The translations under genes were made by a program, and so were the position numbers. Shown piece after piece: positions 37,200-50,740 of a stretch of 64,000 bases of DNA (positions are counted from its first letter, which is position 1; each line of letters begins with the position of its first letter). This DNA is from Ascaris suum (Eukaryota; Nematoda; Chromadorea; Rhabditida; Ascarididae): the NCBI GenBank assembly GCA_013433145.1, contig CM024191.1, positions 4,852,501 through 4,916,500 on the forward strand, given 5' to 3'. The notes under the pieces were generated by a model. The model had not been told where the DNA came from and made no database searches. It saw nothing but the letters and a program-made list of their open reading frames with translations.

Positions 37200-38600
37200 A
37201 ATTCATGAGTATGCATCTAACATTCTGCCGGCGAAGTTCACACAAGTGACTCGTTCGACTGCCCACATTCGTGCGAATAAACTTCCCCTTCCTAGCGAAA
37301 AAAAAAGGAAAAATACTTTAACAGTTCGGCTCATTATGAATGTATGTATGAGACCTATGGCAGAAAACATCAGCAATACAAACCTACCAGCACGCCGAAA
37401 CCTGAAGCTTGCCGAAGAGCAGCGATCCCACGATCCTTTCTTTTTAGCTTGCGATGCGCATTCTTGCAATTATGAAGCAGCTGAGAAAAGTCACTTGGTG
37501 AACGTGGAAAGATAGGATATATGGTCTTTGGATGGGCCGATGGTTAAGGTTTTATGCCACGCCATATCCAACCACTACAAATGCTCAAGCGATAGCAACT
37601 AGTCTAAGTGCTCAAAAACCTGAATAAGTTAGTTCATTTTTGCACTATGAGTTGACTTTGGATGAGTCCGGGGTTGAAGCTCCTTGTTTGGGAAGTACCT
37701 TGAAAAATTTGAAGCATAAGTGGCAAGTTGTAGATAGGCAAAGTGATAAGCTGTGAAGGCATTTAAGCATACGGTAGTGTAGAAAATAGCCACACAATGT
37801 GGCCGTTTGTACAAAGTGTCAATCAGCAGTGCGGCTCTCGAGCGCGAGATCACCTGCGCAAGCGGCAGCCTCGCGTCGCTGATTACGTATGCAAATGTAA
37901 TTCGAGGCGCTCTTAGCACCAACTCTCTCTCTCGGCCTCCCGACTCGCCCCTCCACAACGTCCATCGAGCGTAAAGCCGCCGTCCTGGCTCCACTTCGAA
38001 CACTGCCAACCTCCAATTCATCTACCGTAGTCACATCACGACCTCGGTCTATACACCTCATGCTGTTTATTATTTGCTGTTTCCCTTTCCCCACTCTACA
38101 ATTCTGATCCTGCACCAGACCTGGTTTAACTAGTTGAAAATGCATGCAAATTCATCTGAGCGTATCTTCAAGTAATAGACGCATATAGGCAATCGACGAA
38201 GGATTCCACAATTCCACAACACCTAAAAAGCACGGTGGCTAGCAAATGAGTTCTTGAAAAAAAAGCAGTAGTGAATTCTATGCAGGTGATGGAAGAATCT
38301 CAACTCCATGACGGTCCACCTTCCTCAACTTGTGGCGAACAACCAAAACAAGTTTTACATAAATGAGCAGCATTGCCTACAAACAGCGCAAGAGCAACGA
38401 CTCGGTGATGTGCGGCGGTGCATTTCCAAGTGGTGTTTCGTTGATCCTTGTGCTGTATCAGATCCGCTTGACCTCGTTTCTAGAACATTCCGCCAATATG
38501 CAATCGTGGCGTCCCAATTCACAATGAAACAAACTATCAAATTCATGCATACAAAGTTGTAGTTAAGTTGCACTATTTTGTGAATAATAATGATAGCCTA
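37200..38600. other. GC-richer block with several open frames
   Basis: Open frames of 84-130 codons occur on both strands (plus 37246-37515 and 38308-38562; minus 37469-37203, 38021-37629 and 38145-37819). None shows a known domain. A plus-strand acceptor-like TTCTATGCAG at 38278-38287 opens a short frame starting VMEESQLHDG. A perfect octamer ATGCAAAT lies at 37889-37896. It could hold exons, repeats or regulatory DNA of the POU gene 5 kb downstream. Confidence 0.25.
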
Positions 38601-41600
38601 TAGTGTGAGCTTGATATGCACACAACTCGAAAATCTTTTAATGTTTGTATCGCTTCAGAAGCATTTTTACTTCATCGATTTTTCTTACAATGTTGAATTC
38701 GAGCATTCAACGCATCATCGTTGACAGTTAACTATGGAAGAGATAAATTCAAGGTGTTCAACAAACGATCGGATGGCGTTTACAGATGCAGCGATTGGTC
38801 TGCTACTGCGTCAAAGACTTTCATTTCAAGCTTATAAAATAGCAAAATACGAATAGTGGAAACTCTAATAATGCGTATAGTCACCTTCTAGAATACAAAT
38901 TTCTGCTCATGAATTTGGACATCTTTTAGCGACTGCTCTTACTCTTCTATGAAGCGCATCAGCTGTTCAGATATAAGTTGGTCCATGGCGGACAATGCGT
39001 TAAGATATGTGAAGACTTTAATGACAATCTCATCTTAAAAATATTCACTATAATCCACTCGTTTATCTCTTTATTTTTGAATAGAGAGAAATTTCACTAT
39101 AAGCCTTTTTATGAAATAAGCGAATAAGGGGAAAAGCGTAAATGAGGCTAGAATTGGGCATTTTTTGTCTCCGTTGAAATAGTTTTATTCAGTGAAAAAC
39201 TCCGAACGATTGATGGATTCAGTGAAATTTATCGTGAAATCAGCAATTGAGATTTTATAATATTTATCACGAAATTATCAATGAATGATTTATAATTGCT
39301 CTACAGATCAAAATTATTCTCACCTATGGCACGCATTTCCATTTAAGATTTGACGTAGGTAAGCGTAACTTTGAATGCTGCTCAATGTTGACTGCTATTT
39401 AGCAATACTGTCTATTCGATATTTTGAAAGAGAAAGGTGGAAAGGAAACGACAGAGGGAAATAACATAGATAGAGAGCGAAAAAGTCAAGGGAAATTCTC
39501 AATACGTCCTACATTCTCATGCTTGTTTTTTTTTTTCGTGAAAAAAAATCAAATCTCAGCAATAACCATTTTAAAATAGACCAGCTGTATCCGTGCTTTT
39601 CAATAGATGGAACAACACCGGGACTTTCGAGAAATATAGGTGGGAAAATGATTCCAAACTGAAACAACGAGAAAAAAACTTTTCTAACTTTCTATGTTGT
39701 GAAATAAAATCGCTGATTTTATAGGCGAAACTCTTGTACAGTACCTCGATCCACTATATCCAATAAACGCAACATATAACTAGTAAAGAATATATGAAAT
39801 GGGAAACGCATAACTCCCATTGAAATGTTTTCCACAAAAAAAAAACCTTAATTGATGTGAATGAAATGTGAAAATCGCAACAATTATTGCATATTACTTA
39901 TCACTCGATTTTTGTTTTTCTTCAAAGTTGGCTCGGCAATTGCTAATGATATCTCCCTTAGCAAATAATCTGACTTTCCATATCGTAAAAGTCAAAAATT
40001 TGTTGCAGTTGCTTCGAAATGGCTGAAAAGCCGAAATTTTCGTAATGGAAAGGAGTATCGCAAGCAATCGTCGAGCCCCGTTAAAATGAAAAAAAAAAAC
40101 GAAATGACTCATTGATTAAAAAAATAACAGTCAGTAATGGATTTCCTGAGATTGATTAGATAATTTGCAAAAATGAATACAATTTATGATAAAACTGGAA
40201 TAAATAATGCAATCATAAAGATGCATCAAATGAAAGAAATAAACCTAATTAACACATTCATTAAATGAGTGCTAAATTTTTACGACATTTTCTGTTTCTT
40301 TGCATTGAGAATATACAATTTACCTCACTTACCTTTTCATAATAAAGTTTGTTTTTTGCCATAAGAAATTACATCTCATCATTTCGAGAAAAATTTGCGC
40401 AGATTCTCTTAAGGCGTTCACTCACCGTCACTTCTTGTTGAGAACAAAAATTGCCAACATTGATGCGAAGAAAATTTGAAACGATATTAAAACGTTTTTT
40501 TTTTGTTTCATATACGTATGTTTCCTTCAGCCTTTCTTTTAAGTGTAAATTAAAACATTTTAAAATAGAGTAAACCTTACTAATGATGTTAGTGAGGCTG
40601 TGTTGCGGCAAACGAAAGCGAAGCGACGTGTGTCTGTCGATCTCTCAACGAGGTATTAGCTATCAAACAGCGTCGCCTTTCGTGCGTTTAGTGTCTTTAT
40701 TATTCAATTCAGCACTTGTTGGATAGGAAAATTCGACACAACCTACCTTGTTCTTACTATGAAGTATCATTTAAGGTAGTTTGAAATTTCTTCGAAGACA
40801 TACCCACTAATAAATTTCACCTAAAAAGTGGGAAAGTTTCACTTAATTAGATTTAAATCTTAATATTTTTGAGCATTTTTTATTTGTGAAATTTAGCGCA
40901 TTATTCCGCGGGGTTTGAACCATGCAAGGTATGTTTGCAGAAATATGTGATATTGTTACAATGGTGTTTACAACTATATTCCATGCCGACATTGGTGTGA
41001 ATAAGGCGCGATAATAATCAAAGCAATGGCCGGATGCTAGCTTTCCGTTAATCAATCTTGTGGGGATTTCTGTCATCACAAAAAAAAAGAGCCTTAATGA
41101 AAGCATCTTTCTTCAAAAAACCCTCATGAGCGATAATAAGTTTCTAAGGCGAGCAAAGAAGCAGCAATTGCTCAAATGGGATCATAACATTTTCGTACTC
41201 TTTTCTTTCCTCCCCACAGAATATATACTGCTAATTTTGCCTTCTTAGTTGCGTTTTCAACAACAAAAAATAAACCTAAAAATACACCGAAGTTATGCCG
41301 ATGAATTCATTTTAGAAATTGTTTTCTACGATCACATCATGGAAACCAAAGGCTATTAAGACTTATGCGCCGTATGTAAACAAGATGGGAAGGGGCTGGT
41401 GGAAAGTGGCCGAAGTTCGGAGGCGAAATTTAACTGTTGGTGACGTCTTGTTCTCACAGCGGCACATTAAATTTCGTTTGAAGCCAAAGGTAAATTTAGG
41501 CTATCAAGGGTCCAGAATTTTGAGATGAGGTGAGGCAAATATCGTCTAAGGGAGAGAGTAAAGTCTGACTGATACATGAGGCCTTGATGAGGCGAACATC

Positions 41601-41902
41601 CAGAAAACATTTTCAACAATACGATATTGTAGCGTATCGAACAGTGAAATATTGAATCACTATCCTTTTGCCTATTCAGTCGGATCGATTGAGCACGTTT
41701 TCAGAAAATCCCCGTGAAAAAAAAACTAGCAGGAAAAAAAAACTTCAAAATTCGCGAAAAATTTTTTCCAGGTGGCCCTTTCGCGCATAGATCTATAAAT
41801 GCTACTTTTCAATGCTGTTTTTTTTCTTAAAATAATCACATGCACTCTTTTTTTTCTTTTGCACGTATACATCAGATTTATCAAGAAAATTGTGACAATC
41901 AT

Positions 41903-42045
<143 letters not shown>

Positions 42046-42449
42046 GATTCTGAAGAATTTCTGAAATGAAATCTCGAAAAAGTTAAATGAAACAATACGC
42101 CGCTTCGTTGTACAATTGCTCATACTTTAATTTCATTTTTCTCAGTATAACGTTCATTTGGCTGAGCATTTCACAAAATTTTTCTCATATACATTTTATA
42201 TGTGAGCTGAGTTTAAAATCATTATGAGAATTACGATAAATAATTGCAATGTGAAGGAAAATTTTCAAATTAAGAGCGTTTTTTTTTTGCAGGGAGAATT
42301 TAAAACTGTTGAAAATTTTCGAGTCTAAGTTTGAGGTTCAATTCGAGAGTTATTACAATGGATAAAATAGTCGTTGCATTAATTATGCATGAAAATTGCA
42401 ACAAGAATGCTTGTAGCATAGCCGAAACAGCTGATCCTTCCCCTCCCCT

Positions 42450-42471
42450 CCCCCCCCCCCCCCCCCCCCCC
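42450..42471 (+). repeat. Poly(C) run, 22 nt
   Basis: Twenty-two C on the plus strand after a C/T-rich lead-in, about 1 kb upstream of the POU gene start. Confidence 0.92.
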
Positions 42472-43334
42472 ACTCTTCACGCCCCTCGTTACTATATTTA
42501 CACCAACGTTGAGAGATTCATATGATACTGTGCATATAATTATATTTTGCCACCCAATACCGATGTGTTTAAGGAGGTTATGCTTTCAATGAAACGTTCA
42601 ATTATTCGTGTCTTTATTATCACGGAAACGATCTTTGAGAAAATAAAGTCCCCTTGTCCCTCTTTTGCAGTCTCTTTGCAATAACAAGATTAGAATTCAT
42701 AGTTTTCAGCGTTATTCAAATGATTTTTGACTGCAATTTTGATATGCTTATTACTATGCAAAGTTTGGTTTTTCCTACTGAATCTAAATCACTTTTTCCC
42801 TAACAGGATTAATGATGACGTTTTGATCGTTTTTATGAGTACTTTCATGAAGCATTATACGCTTCAGATTGAGTATTGCTTTTTCGTTTATCATTCCAGC
42901 GTTTGCAGTTTCTATAAATATAATCACCATCTGCGGTCAACAGATAATATTCATATTAGTAAGAAGATTTAAAGGGTGGCAGCACTCGAACTACTCGCTA
43001 GGGGTAATCGGTATTTTTAAGACGACAATAAGCAGATTCGTGTGATGCATTTTGGCGTCGTTCGAAGAGGGCCGTTAGGTTCAATGATCACGAGCGTTGA
43101 TGTTTTTTTTTTCGTTCACACTCGATGAATTATGCATCAGAGATACAATTATGTGTTGGCACCACTTCTTGGCACGGTAGGTATTTCTTTTGTTTAACCG
43201 CTTCCCATCAGCAAGGTGTCTTGTTTCATTTTGAGTATTGATTTCAATTCCCTCATTTATAGTTTGACTCATGCCTTAATTCATTCATATTATATTTCTC
43301 ACTGTGCTAATAATAATGGTTATTTATGAATTAA

Positions 43335-43715
43335 ATGGCACGATATCATCGCCGCTGGTTCCAGAAAATATCCAAAAAATCCTGCTTCAACTGGAAAAAA
43401 AAATTATTTGTTTCAACTCGACGCGCATCGATGACGCTCGAGCAAAAAGTGGCTCGAATGGGTGATTCGGTGCTGACGAGCCTGGAAAGAGGGGCACTGA
43501 GGGAAAGATGGAGGAACCCAAAACGAGCACGTCTGATTCAGTGCGGGGAGCTGGAGTGGAGTGGGCGTGGCGCCAGGAGGCAATCGCCAATCAACGTTCC
43601 ACGAGCCGCACACGGCGCTCTCTCACTCTTCTATGCAGCATCGCCAACACCCGCCAATGTGCGATGTTGTCGTCGGCGTTTTCAGCGCCCGAAGAGGCGA
43701 ATTATACGCAGGTAA
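43335..43715 (+). other. Open frame overlapping the POU gene N-terminus in another frame
   Basis: A 126-codon plus-strand frame rich in Arg, which overlaps the first 70 codons of the POU frame. It probably reflects GC-rich sequence lacking stops. It could matter if the real POU start is downstream or if an upstream ORF is translated. Confidence 0.2.
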
Positions 43716-44566
43716 TTAAGCCTACCTGTGAGGCATTCCAGGATCTCGGAGAGCGATGGCCTCCGGCACCGCAACCTGTCCAGTATCCCCCACCGTCAGC
43801 CCCCTTCCAGTTATTGTTCCCTCCGCAGCCGGAATGGTCGTACCATCATCATGCGCATATTCATCAGCAACTGCAGCAGACGGCAGTAATGGCGCCGCCG
43901 CCGCCTCCAATTGAAATGAAAGCCGAACCAGAACGACCTGATGTCATTCAGCGACTATCAGCCGCGCCGTCCTCATGGCCTTACACATTCTCGCAAGAGG
44001 ACATTGCGCTCTCGTCTACTCAACTACCTGACGACTCGGATTCCACATGCTCTGAAGATCTCGAAGCGTTTGCAAAGACCTTTAAGCAGCGCAGAATCAA
44101 GCTTGGCTATACTCAAGCTGACGTCGGCCTTGCACTGGGTACTCTATACGGGAATGTATTCAGTCAGACAACTATTTGTCGGTTTGAAGCACTGCAACTA
44201 AGCTTCAAGAACATGTGTAAATTAAAGCCTCTCTTATACAAATGGCTTGAAGAGGCAGATTCGACAAGCTCTTCGCCGAACAGTGCGTTCGAGAAGATGA
44301 CCGGTCAGGGCGGTCGAAAGCGAAAAAAGCGCACCTCAATCGAAGTTCAGGTGAAGAGTCGACTCGAATATCACTTCCAAAAGAATCCCAAGCCGAACGC
44401 GCAAGAGATTGCACAAGTAGCCGTCGAACTGCAACTCGAGAAGGAAGTCGTCAGGGTATGGTTCTGCAATCGCAGGCAAAAGGAGAAACGCATGACACCT
44501 CAATATGGCCAGGAGCTGCTTGTTCATCCGAGCGCTTATCCACAAGATACGTTTGTTTATAACTGA
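43508..44566 (+). CDS. ceh-6: Class III POU homeodomain transcription factor, CEH-6-like
   Basis: DNA-binding regulator of the POU3 (Brn1/2/4, worm CEH-6) class, expected in nuclei of neurons and epithelial or excretory cells in worms. The single frame of 352 residues has a Pro/Gln-rich N-terminal region (residues 70-140, with a [13 protein letters not shown] stretch and PPPPP) and a POU-specific domain about 175-252 ([20 protein letters not shown], then [19 protein letters not shown]). A short linker holding [11 protein letters not shown] precedes a POU homeodomain about 271-330 ([10 protein letters not shown] through [11 protein letters not shown]), with the POU-typical Cys at homeodomain position 50 (C320). 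The linker and [14 protein letters not shown] are class III features. No intron interrupts the frame. ATG 43508 is the first Met after an in-frame TGA, but a pyrimidine-rich acceptor ending at 43638 and Met 53 (43664) leave the start open. The stop is TGA. Confidence 0.93.
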   Translation: MEEPKTSTSDSVRGAGVEWAWRQEAIANQRSTSRTRRSLTLLCSIANTRQCAMLSSAFSAPEEANYTQVIKPTCEAFQDLGERWPPAPQPVQYPPPSAPFQLLFPPQPEWSYHHHAHIHQQLQQTAVMAPPPPPIEMKAEPERPDVIQRLSAAPSSWPYTFSQEDIALSSTQLPDDSDSTCSEDLEAFAKTFKQRRIKLGYTQADVGLALGTLYGNVFSQTTICRFEALQLSFKNMCKLKPLLYKWLEEADSTSSSPNSAFEKMTGQGGRKRKKRTSIEVQVKSRLEYHFQKNPKPNAQEIAQVAVELQLEKEVVRVWFCNRRQKEKRMTPQYGQELLVHPSAYPQDTFVYN

Positions 44567-44581
44567 TCGCTACAGTCATGA

Positions 44582-44603
44582 ATTATTATTATTATTATTA
44601 TTA
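44582..44603 (+). repeat. (ATT)7 in the POU gene 3' UTR
   Basis: Seven ATT units 16 nt after the stop codon. Confidence 0.9.
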
Positions 44604-45122
44604 TCATGATTATTTATTTTTCTTTCTTTGAGCTGATCTATTTTTTTTTCACCATCTTTTGCTGTGACCAAATGTGTGATAAATATGTGCTGATTTTTTT
44701 TTTCAACTAGTCATTTCTTTGCATGCAGTTCAACAATTTCCCTCAAAAAAAAAAGCGCTGATAACACCACTGATGAACTGCAGATGTTTATGATATACTA
44801 AGAGACTGATTTCTTACAACGATGAGCATCACGTTTCTTCTTTATTAAACGCATCTAAAGCTTTCGGCATACGATGATTTGCTGAAGAAAATTTCAACTT
44901 ATTTCATGAGGTTACAATCGCGATGCTTTACTTCAACTATTAAATTTCTGTTTAAAGTAAAATAATTTGAGAAAAAAAAAACAATGCTTGAACAAATAAC
45001 ACTAATTTGTCTAGTTGAAAAATCCTGCGGAACCTTTTCCTATAAACAAAAATTCATAGAAATCCATAAAATTTACGAAATTTACGGAAGTTGTCGTATG
45101 AATTTCTATTGTTTCGCCCCTC

Positions 45123-45145
45123 CTCTCTCTCTCTCTCTCTCTCTC
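45123..45145. repeat. (CT)n microsatellite
   Basis: Eleven CT units. Confidence 0.93.
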
Positions 45146-48100
45146 AAAAAAAGTGTTTTTTAGAAATTTTTCTCCTAAAACAAATCCACTTTGTCGACTC
45201 ATTTTATTTGGCTCAGTTCCTCATAGCAATTATCATTAACTTTTACAAAACGATAATAAACTTCACGTGGATTTGTAAGTATCAAAAAAAAAGTGATCAG
45301 TCTATAGCTAAGGATTGCAAATGCTCTAATAGTAGATTACACTTCTTTAGCTTTGAAAATTTGCGCTCCTTATGGGAATATTTTTTAAACGATCAGTTAT
45401 TTATTACGTTGTTTTTGCAAGCGAAAAAAAAATTATGAAAATAATAGGAAAAATCAGCATCTTATCGAATTAAACAATCATTCAACATTTCATTTTCAAT
45501 AATTTTACAACTCACTTTTGTCAAGTTTTTTAACAGTTTGTTTTTGTTGGCAAAGGAAATCATTAACTTAATGCTTGAGAATATAAAGGATTCTTTGATT
45601 TGGTTGAAACATTTCGCCGAATTGTTCGTCTGTTTCTTACTAGTAAAACAAAAATTCCACAAACTTTATTCATCGTAAATGCGAATATCATTATTGTTGA
45701 CTATCATTCTATTGGTTTTATCTCATTCGGTGCAAACATCTGATTGAAAAAAAATTCAAAAATGAAGTAATACAGATATAATTATATGAGTGATAGGATC
45801 AAAATGCATAGCAAATATCCGCTTAGTGCATATGACAAACGGAATTTTTGCTAAGTAAAATTACATTAAATAAAGCAATGATCGAAGAGTAACATAAATG
45901 CATCTGAACATTAAATTAAATTTGGATTTATTCCAAAATTTGTCGCTTCTTTTTCAAATAGGAAGAATTCAACCTATTGACTTGACGCTGAAAATAATTC
46001 CTCAAAGTGCTATAATCACGCTCAGTGAAAATGCATTATTTATAAGTTATGAGTTTATTAGCGATGTCCTTAGTGTTATCTGCTTCAGTCACCCTCATCA
46101 TGGTTTCGCTTCGTTTTTATCGCTCATTAAAAGCACAAATTCGTTCTTTTTCCCCATATAGTTTGCTCAATTTTGAGGCGTATATAAGGAATGCTGACAT
46201 ATCCAATGCGCAGAGCCGTATACTATGAACCAATGAAATGATGAAATTAATACTGAAGACGATTGAATAAGCGTCGCGTATTTTAATAAGTATAAAGTTT
46301 TAAAGTGCTGCCAAATTTAGAGAATAGTTCGCATGAAAGATGCTTGGTACAAATCATCAAAACAACAAAAATCTCATTAAATTCATAACTTTAGGAACTT
46401 TCCCAGTCATATTCCTTTGAAAAAAAAACCTTGAAGAAATCATTTCCTATATGTTAGCTCCATTTTTAAAAAAAATTTACTTCATAAAATTCTTGCACGT
46501 TTTCTTCCATAAACACCACAATAATATCGTTTTTCATTCTAGAGAAATGTTTTAACATTTTCATACTTGCTCTACCACATAATGCTTAAAGATGAATGAT
46601 AGATGCTTTTTTTTGAGAAGATATTTCTTATTTGCATTCTTCCTTGACAAAAAAAGAGAGATTTTCGTTAAACCCTGTACTTTCATCACTTTATAGGCAT
46701 TATATCTCCACATTTCCTGCACTTTCTTGGATATCCCTCTAGCTATTCTGAATAGCTCTATATTCCGCATTTTCTGGGGCGACGTTTAGAGGTATTTCGT
46801 GCACTTCAATAACTAGATGCTCTGTGTTATGAAAATTTTTGAAAACTTTTTCGATTATGAGACAATGTGCGAAATGCATCGTCGCCATTTTATTTATAAG
46901 CTAGTTGCCTCGCGATGCACCTACTAAACAATTCCGATCATATCGTTATAGCATAGTGGCACAGCATACAAACAACAAATCGCCTTTTGCGAAGTTTTAC
47001 ATTCGTTGTGAAAAAAAAATGCTATAACGACCTACATAAGAGTTTTTCTATCCGAAATAATGTGCTGTCTTGGCGCTTTTGTAATGAAACATTTTCGATG
47101 AGCATTAACCATCCTGGCTCCCTCCCATTATTTGGACTATATTACCTCGATTTCGAAAAATTTTGTTCTGCTCTTCATGTAAAAAGCTGAATATGCTTGC
47201 ATTAACTGAAATAAGACTCTATTGAGCGAATCTGAAAAGCAAACGACATGTGAGTGCTAGTAAGGGCAATTTTCGTTTAATCCCCTTCGCAGAGTGAAGT
47301 ATCACGCAATTGGGAGTGTGTGAGAAATTGACTCTTTTAGTTGACTTGGAACGTGAAGGGAATACCTCAATATTGCTTAGCGCACCTAGCATTTTAATCG
47401 TGAGTTTTTCCACACCTAGCATTTTTGTGTTTCATCTGGTAGAAGATGCTGCATCAGCGGCTGGTGCAGCAATGTTTCGTAGCTTGCGCGGCGTATCATG
47501 CGCGTTATTCGACGCGCATGCTTGTTGCTTGCGCTTTATGCAGTGTGTGCCGTTGGCGAACAAAGACTACGAAGCGATGTGAAACGAATGCTAAAAACAC
47601 TTCCCATCGGTGTTGTTTCCCCTTTCCGTACCCCCCTTTCCCTGCATCCCTTTCATGCACATTGATGTCAGCTTCCTGCACTTGAGGCGTTTCCATTCTA
47701 TAGCCGATCGCACATCTGCGCCGTTTGAAACTATTACGCATGAACTCGAACAAAGAGTACTGCATTTTGCTTCTTCAAACATATATAAATGCTAATTCAC
47801 GCGCATGAAACCGTTTTGAGCTAGAAATTACAACTTTGAATTACTTTTGCTGAGTTTATGAACAAATCGTGATCATTAGGGCGAAATTTAAAGAGATTAC
47901 CTTGAGGGGACGATCGAGACTCTTTATCTTCAGTATGTCGCTAGTCAGGCAAGTAGATGGTTAGTGCGATGAAAAAGCAAATTTAGCGTAATTTTTGCGC
48001 TTTCGAAACTCATCACATTTTTCTAAGGAAATACTCGTAATTATTGCTATGTTTCGTTGACTTCACTTATAGTGACCTGAAAAAAAAAAACGGATTCTTA

Positions 48101-49638
48101 AATTATTGCATAATGTGCTTATTAGCTTGCACAGTCTTGTTTAATCATTGTGCACAGTTGAATTTATTTACCAAACATTTTCCCGCAATCAATCACCGTA
48201 GATAAATGAAAAAGTTTTGCGGAAATTTAGCGTCACATAAGGCAGTTTTTTTTTTCCATCGTAATTTCTCGTTTACTTCAATTTCTCATTTACCTCAAAA
48301 TTGAGCTGAATTACGATCCATAGAAATGTGCAAATTGAGCCATTATAATGTTTCTAGACAATTTCATGAACGTAATTCGTCAGTTTTCTTTCTTATTGCA
48401 GGTATATTAGACAATTCTTAAAAAATAACTTGAAATAATAATGCTATTTTTGCTTTTTCTTGATTCAATAGCAATATCTTTATGGCATATTATATCCTAT
48501 CGGAATTATTCGTCAAAATTCATGCTAACATGTTTTTGTTATTAAAATTTTTCTTTTCAAGTGAAAGTAATACGTAATTTTATTATTTTATCCACATTGC
48601 TTGAGAAAATATAAAAGGTTTCATTCAAAAGACAATGGGGAATATACTTGAAATAATTTTTGAATTAGATGATAAGTTTTGAGTTACCTCTTTACGCTAT
48701 CAAAAAAAAGAAAAAAAGAGGAAACTCTTCAAAAATCAGAATCATGCTTCTGTTCACTCGCAATGATCCATTGAAATACTTATTGTTTTGCTATTAATCG
48801 CATAAACTGTATCTACAGCTAAGTTACTAATGAAAAAAATTTTTATAAAGGATCGAAAATTTCAAGAATTTTTCACCAAATATTTCATCACTTCCTCATA
48901 AGCTGCTTTATGGTGTTAGCTAGTATGTGAAAAATTTATCAATGTGCGGTCGAATTTCATATGCTGCGCATCATTATTATGCTTGATTATAAGATTTTGC
49001 CTTATAAGATTATAAGTTTTTCTTATATTTTGACTTTATTTATTACTGCATTCTCATTGAAATGATTTGATAATTGAAGAGAATATTCATAACGATCAAA
49101 CTTTAAAATTTAATATGAATTTGCATAGTTGTTATTGCAGGTATAACTCGCGTCAATATTTCACCTTATTTCTCGACGATATATTTCTCTTCTATAGAAA
49201 AATGACAATGAAAAATATTGGAAGTTTTTTTTTTTTCATAGCAAATTCGTCACGTGAAATTTTTTTTGGCGTTTTAGTATTATTTCAGATTTTATCGCTA
49301 ATTTGACCAGCGTCAACTAATGAAATTGTTGACATCTTACTTGATTGTAGAAGCTAAGCTAAATCGACTAATTTTTTATATTCTCCGATTTTTTAGAATG
49401 TAAAATTCTAGTTTTTCGCTAAGGCTTTTGTAGGATTTTATGGAGCTTTAGAAGGTTTTTAGTAAGCGGAAGGAAAGTGAACTCATTAGCAACTCATAAT
49501 ATGGGAGTTAATATCTTTACGTGATGATTTCTGCGACGGATATGATAGCTGTGGTCAACCTTGATGGGCAACTAGCAAAAATTTTTTTCCTAACCAACTG
49601 AATCCGTGTCAGAGTTGCGTAGCTAAGAAGGAAGACTT

Positions 49639-49662
49639 TTACGGATGGGAACCCGTCCGTAA
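49639..49662. repeat. Short inverted repeat (hairpin)
   Basis: TTACGGATGGG and CCCGTCCGTAA are separated by two A. Ten of 11 positions pair Watson-Crick and the other is a G-T pair. Confidence 0.85.
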
Positions 49663-50740
49663 GCATCGCATAGATCATGCAGCTGTCACAAGTGCGCTAT
49701 TTCATATTGACTCCCCACGAGATTTTTGTCTGGGGAGGGGAATGCTAGTAGATAGCCTAGCATTTACCTACTACAGTATTGCCTCAGTTTGCCGCGATGA
49801 CCCTTTTTTTAATGATCATGTTGAAGTAATGTTGCAAACTTATCGTCGAATTGAAACTTTTGTTCCAGTTACAGTTTTCTAATCAATTTTATGTCACTCG
49901 TGAATTTAAACCATCCAATTATTTTCCTGGCAAATTGGCCACATTCAAGAAAAAATTCTACATAGTTAGAAATAATAATATGGCGTTAGACGCTTTCATT
50001 TATCTCTTTTTACATACCGTGGCACCTCAAGTAAACCCTCGAACTCAACGAGTTCACTTCTATTTTTGGGACAAAATAAGTCTACTTCACTCGATGAATT
50101 CCCACTTCAGTAAAATTCTCTCAAAATATTTTAGGAGATTTGTAACCGTCAAAATTTTATTCGAGATAATATATTATCTTATAATCTTTGATAAGGCCAA
50201 GTAGCACGGCCTAAATTGAGGGAGCATAGTTCCAACAATAAAGGGAGCCTTTTCTCAGCAAGGCTCGAACTGCCACCTCAGGTTGTGCTCTTTAGTCTGT
50301 TGGATTCACTATTATAAACGGTCTCATACCGCATTGTTGGGTTTAACGTCTCAGCATATTGTGGTTTTGTTTGTGACAACAACACAATTTATCGCTCTTA
50401 GAACTACCTCAATAGTTACAGAAGAAAGGACTTCTCAGTATATGATAACCAATGAATTTGTCATTTGTCACAGCAGTATTCCTCTGCAGTAAATTCGAAT
50501 TTTCGATAAATGAGCATTAGCGGAGCTAAAAAGAGTGATTTGTGGAAGCGAAGTGGAACCTGCTCGGAGCCTTTCCTGTTTTAACTCGAATTCTTTAAAT
50601 GCGTCGCGAATTTCTTTCCTTACTCATCTGTCAGTAAAAATAATGCTCTCCTTCCCTTCCAGTTCCACAATGTCCTGTTATTTCAAAACTTTATAAATCC
50701 TGCTTCAAAGGTCAAAAAGAGGCGTGCTATCTTCAAAAAG

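Larger units (their letters stand above)
44567..50740. other. Downstream flank of the POU gene
   Basis: The 3' UTR is expected first; no AATAAA is seen within 400 nt, and ATTAAA lies near 44939. After that, A/T-rich DNA with a CT microsatellite (45123-45145), a GC-richer patch at 47420-47760, strong acceptor-like signals at about 48388-48402 and 49126-49140, and a near-perfect 11-bp hairpin at 49639-49662. No gene is supported. Confidence 0.4.

Noticed and set aside
37889..37896. POU octamer ATGCAAAT as evidence of autoregulation
   Set aside because: The octamer or its complement also occurs near 22378, 25591, 33881, 36806, 46629, 49121, 61779 and 63236. A rough base-composition estimate gives about five by chance in this window, so the excess is small.
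43387..44545. Minus-strand open frames opposite the POU gene
   Set aside because: They are shadows of a GC-rich coding region.
50210..50290. tRNA-like stretch containing a GTTCGAG loop on the minus strand
   Set aside because: Only three stem pairs form, and no anticodon or acceptor stem could be drawn.
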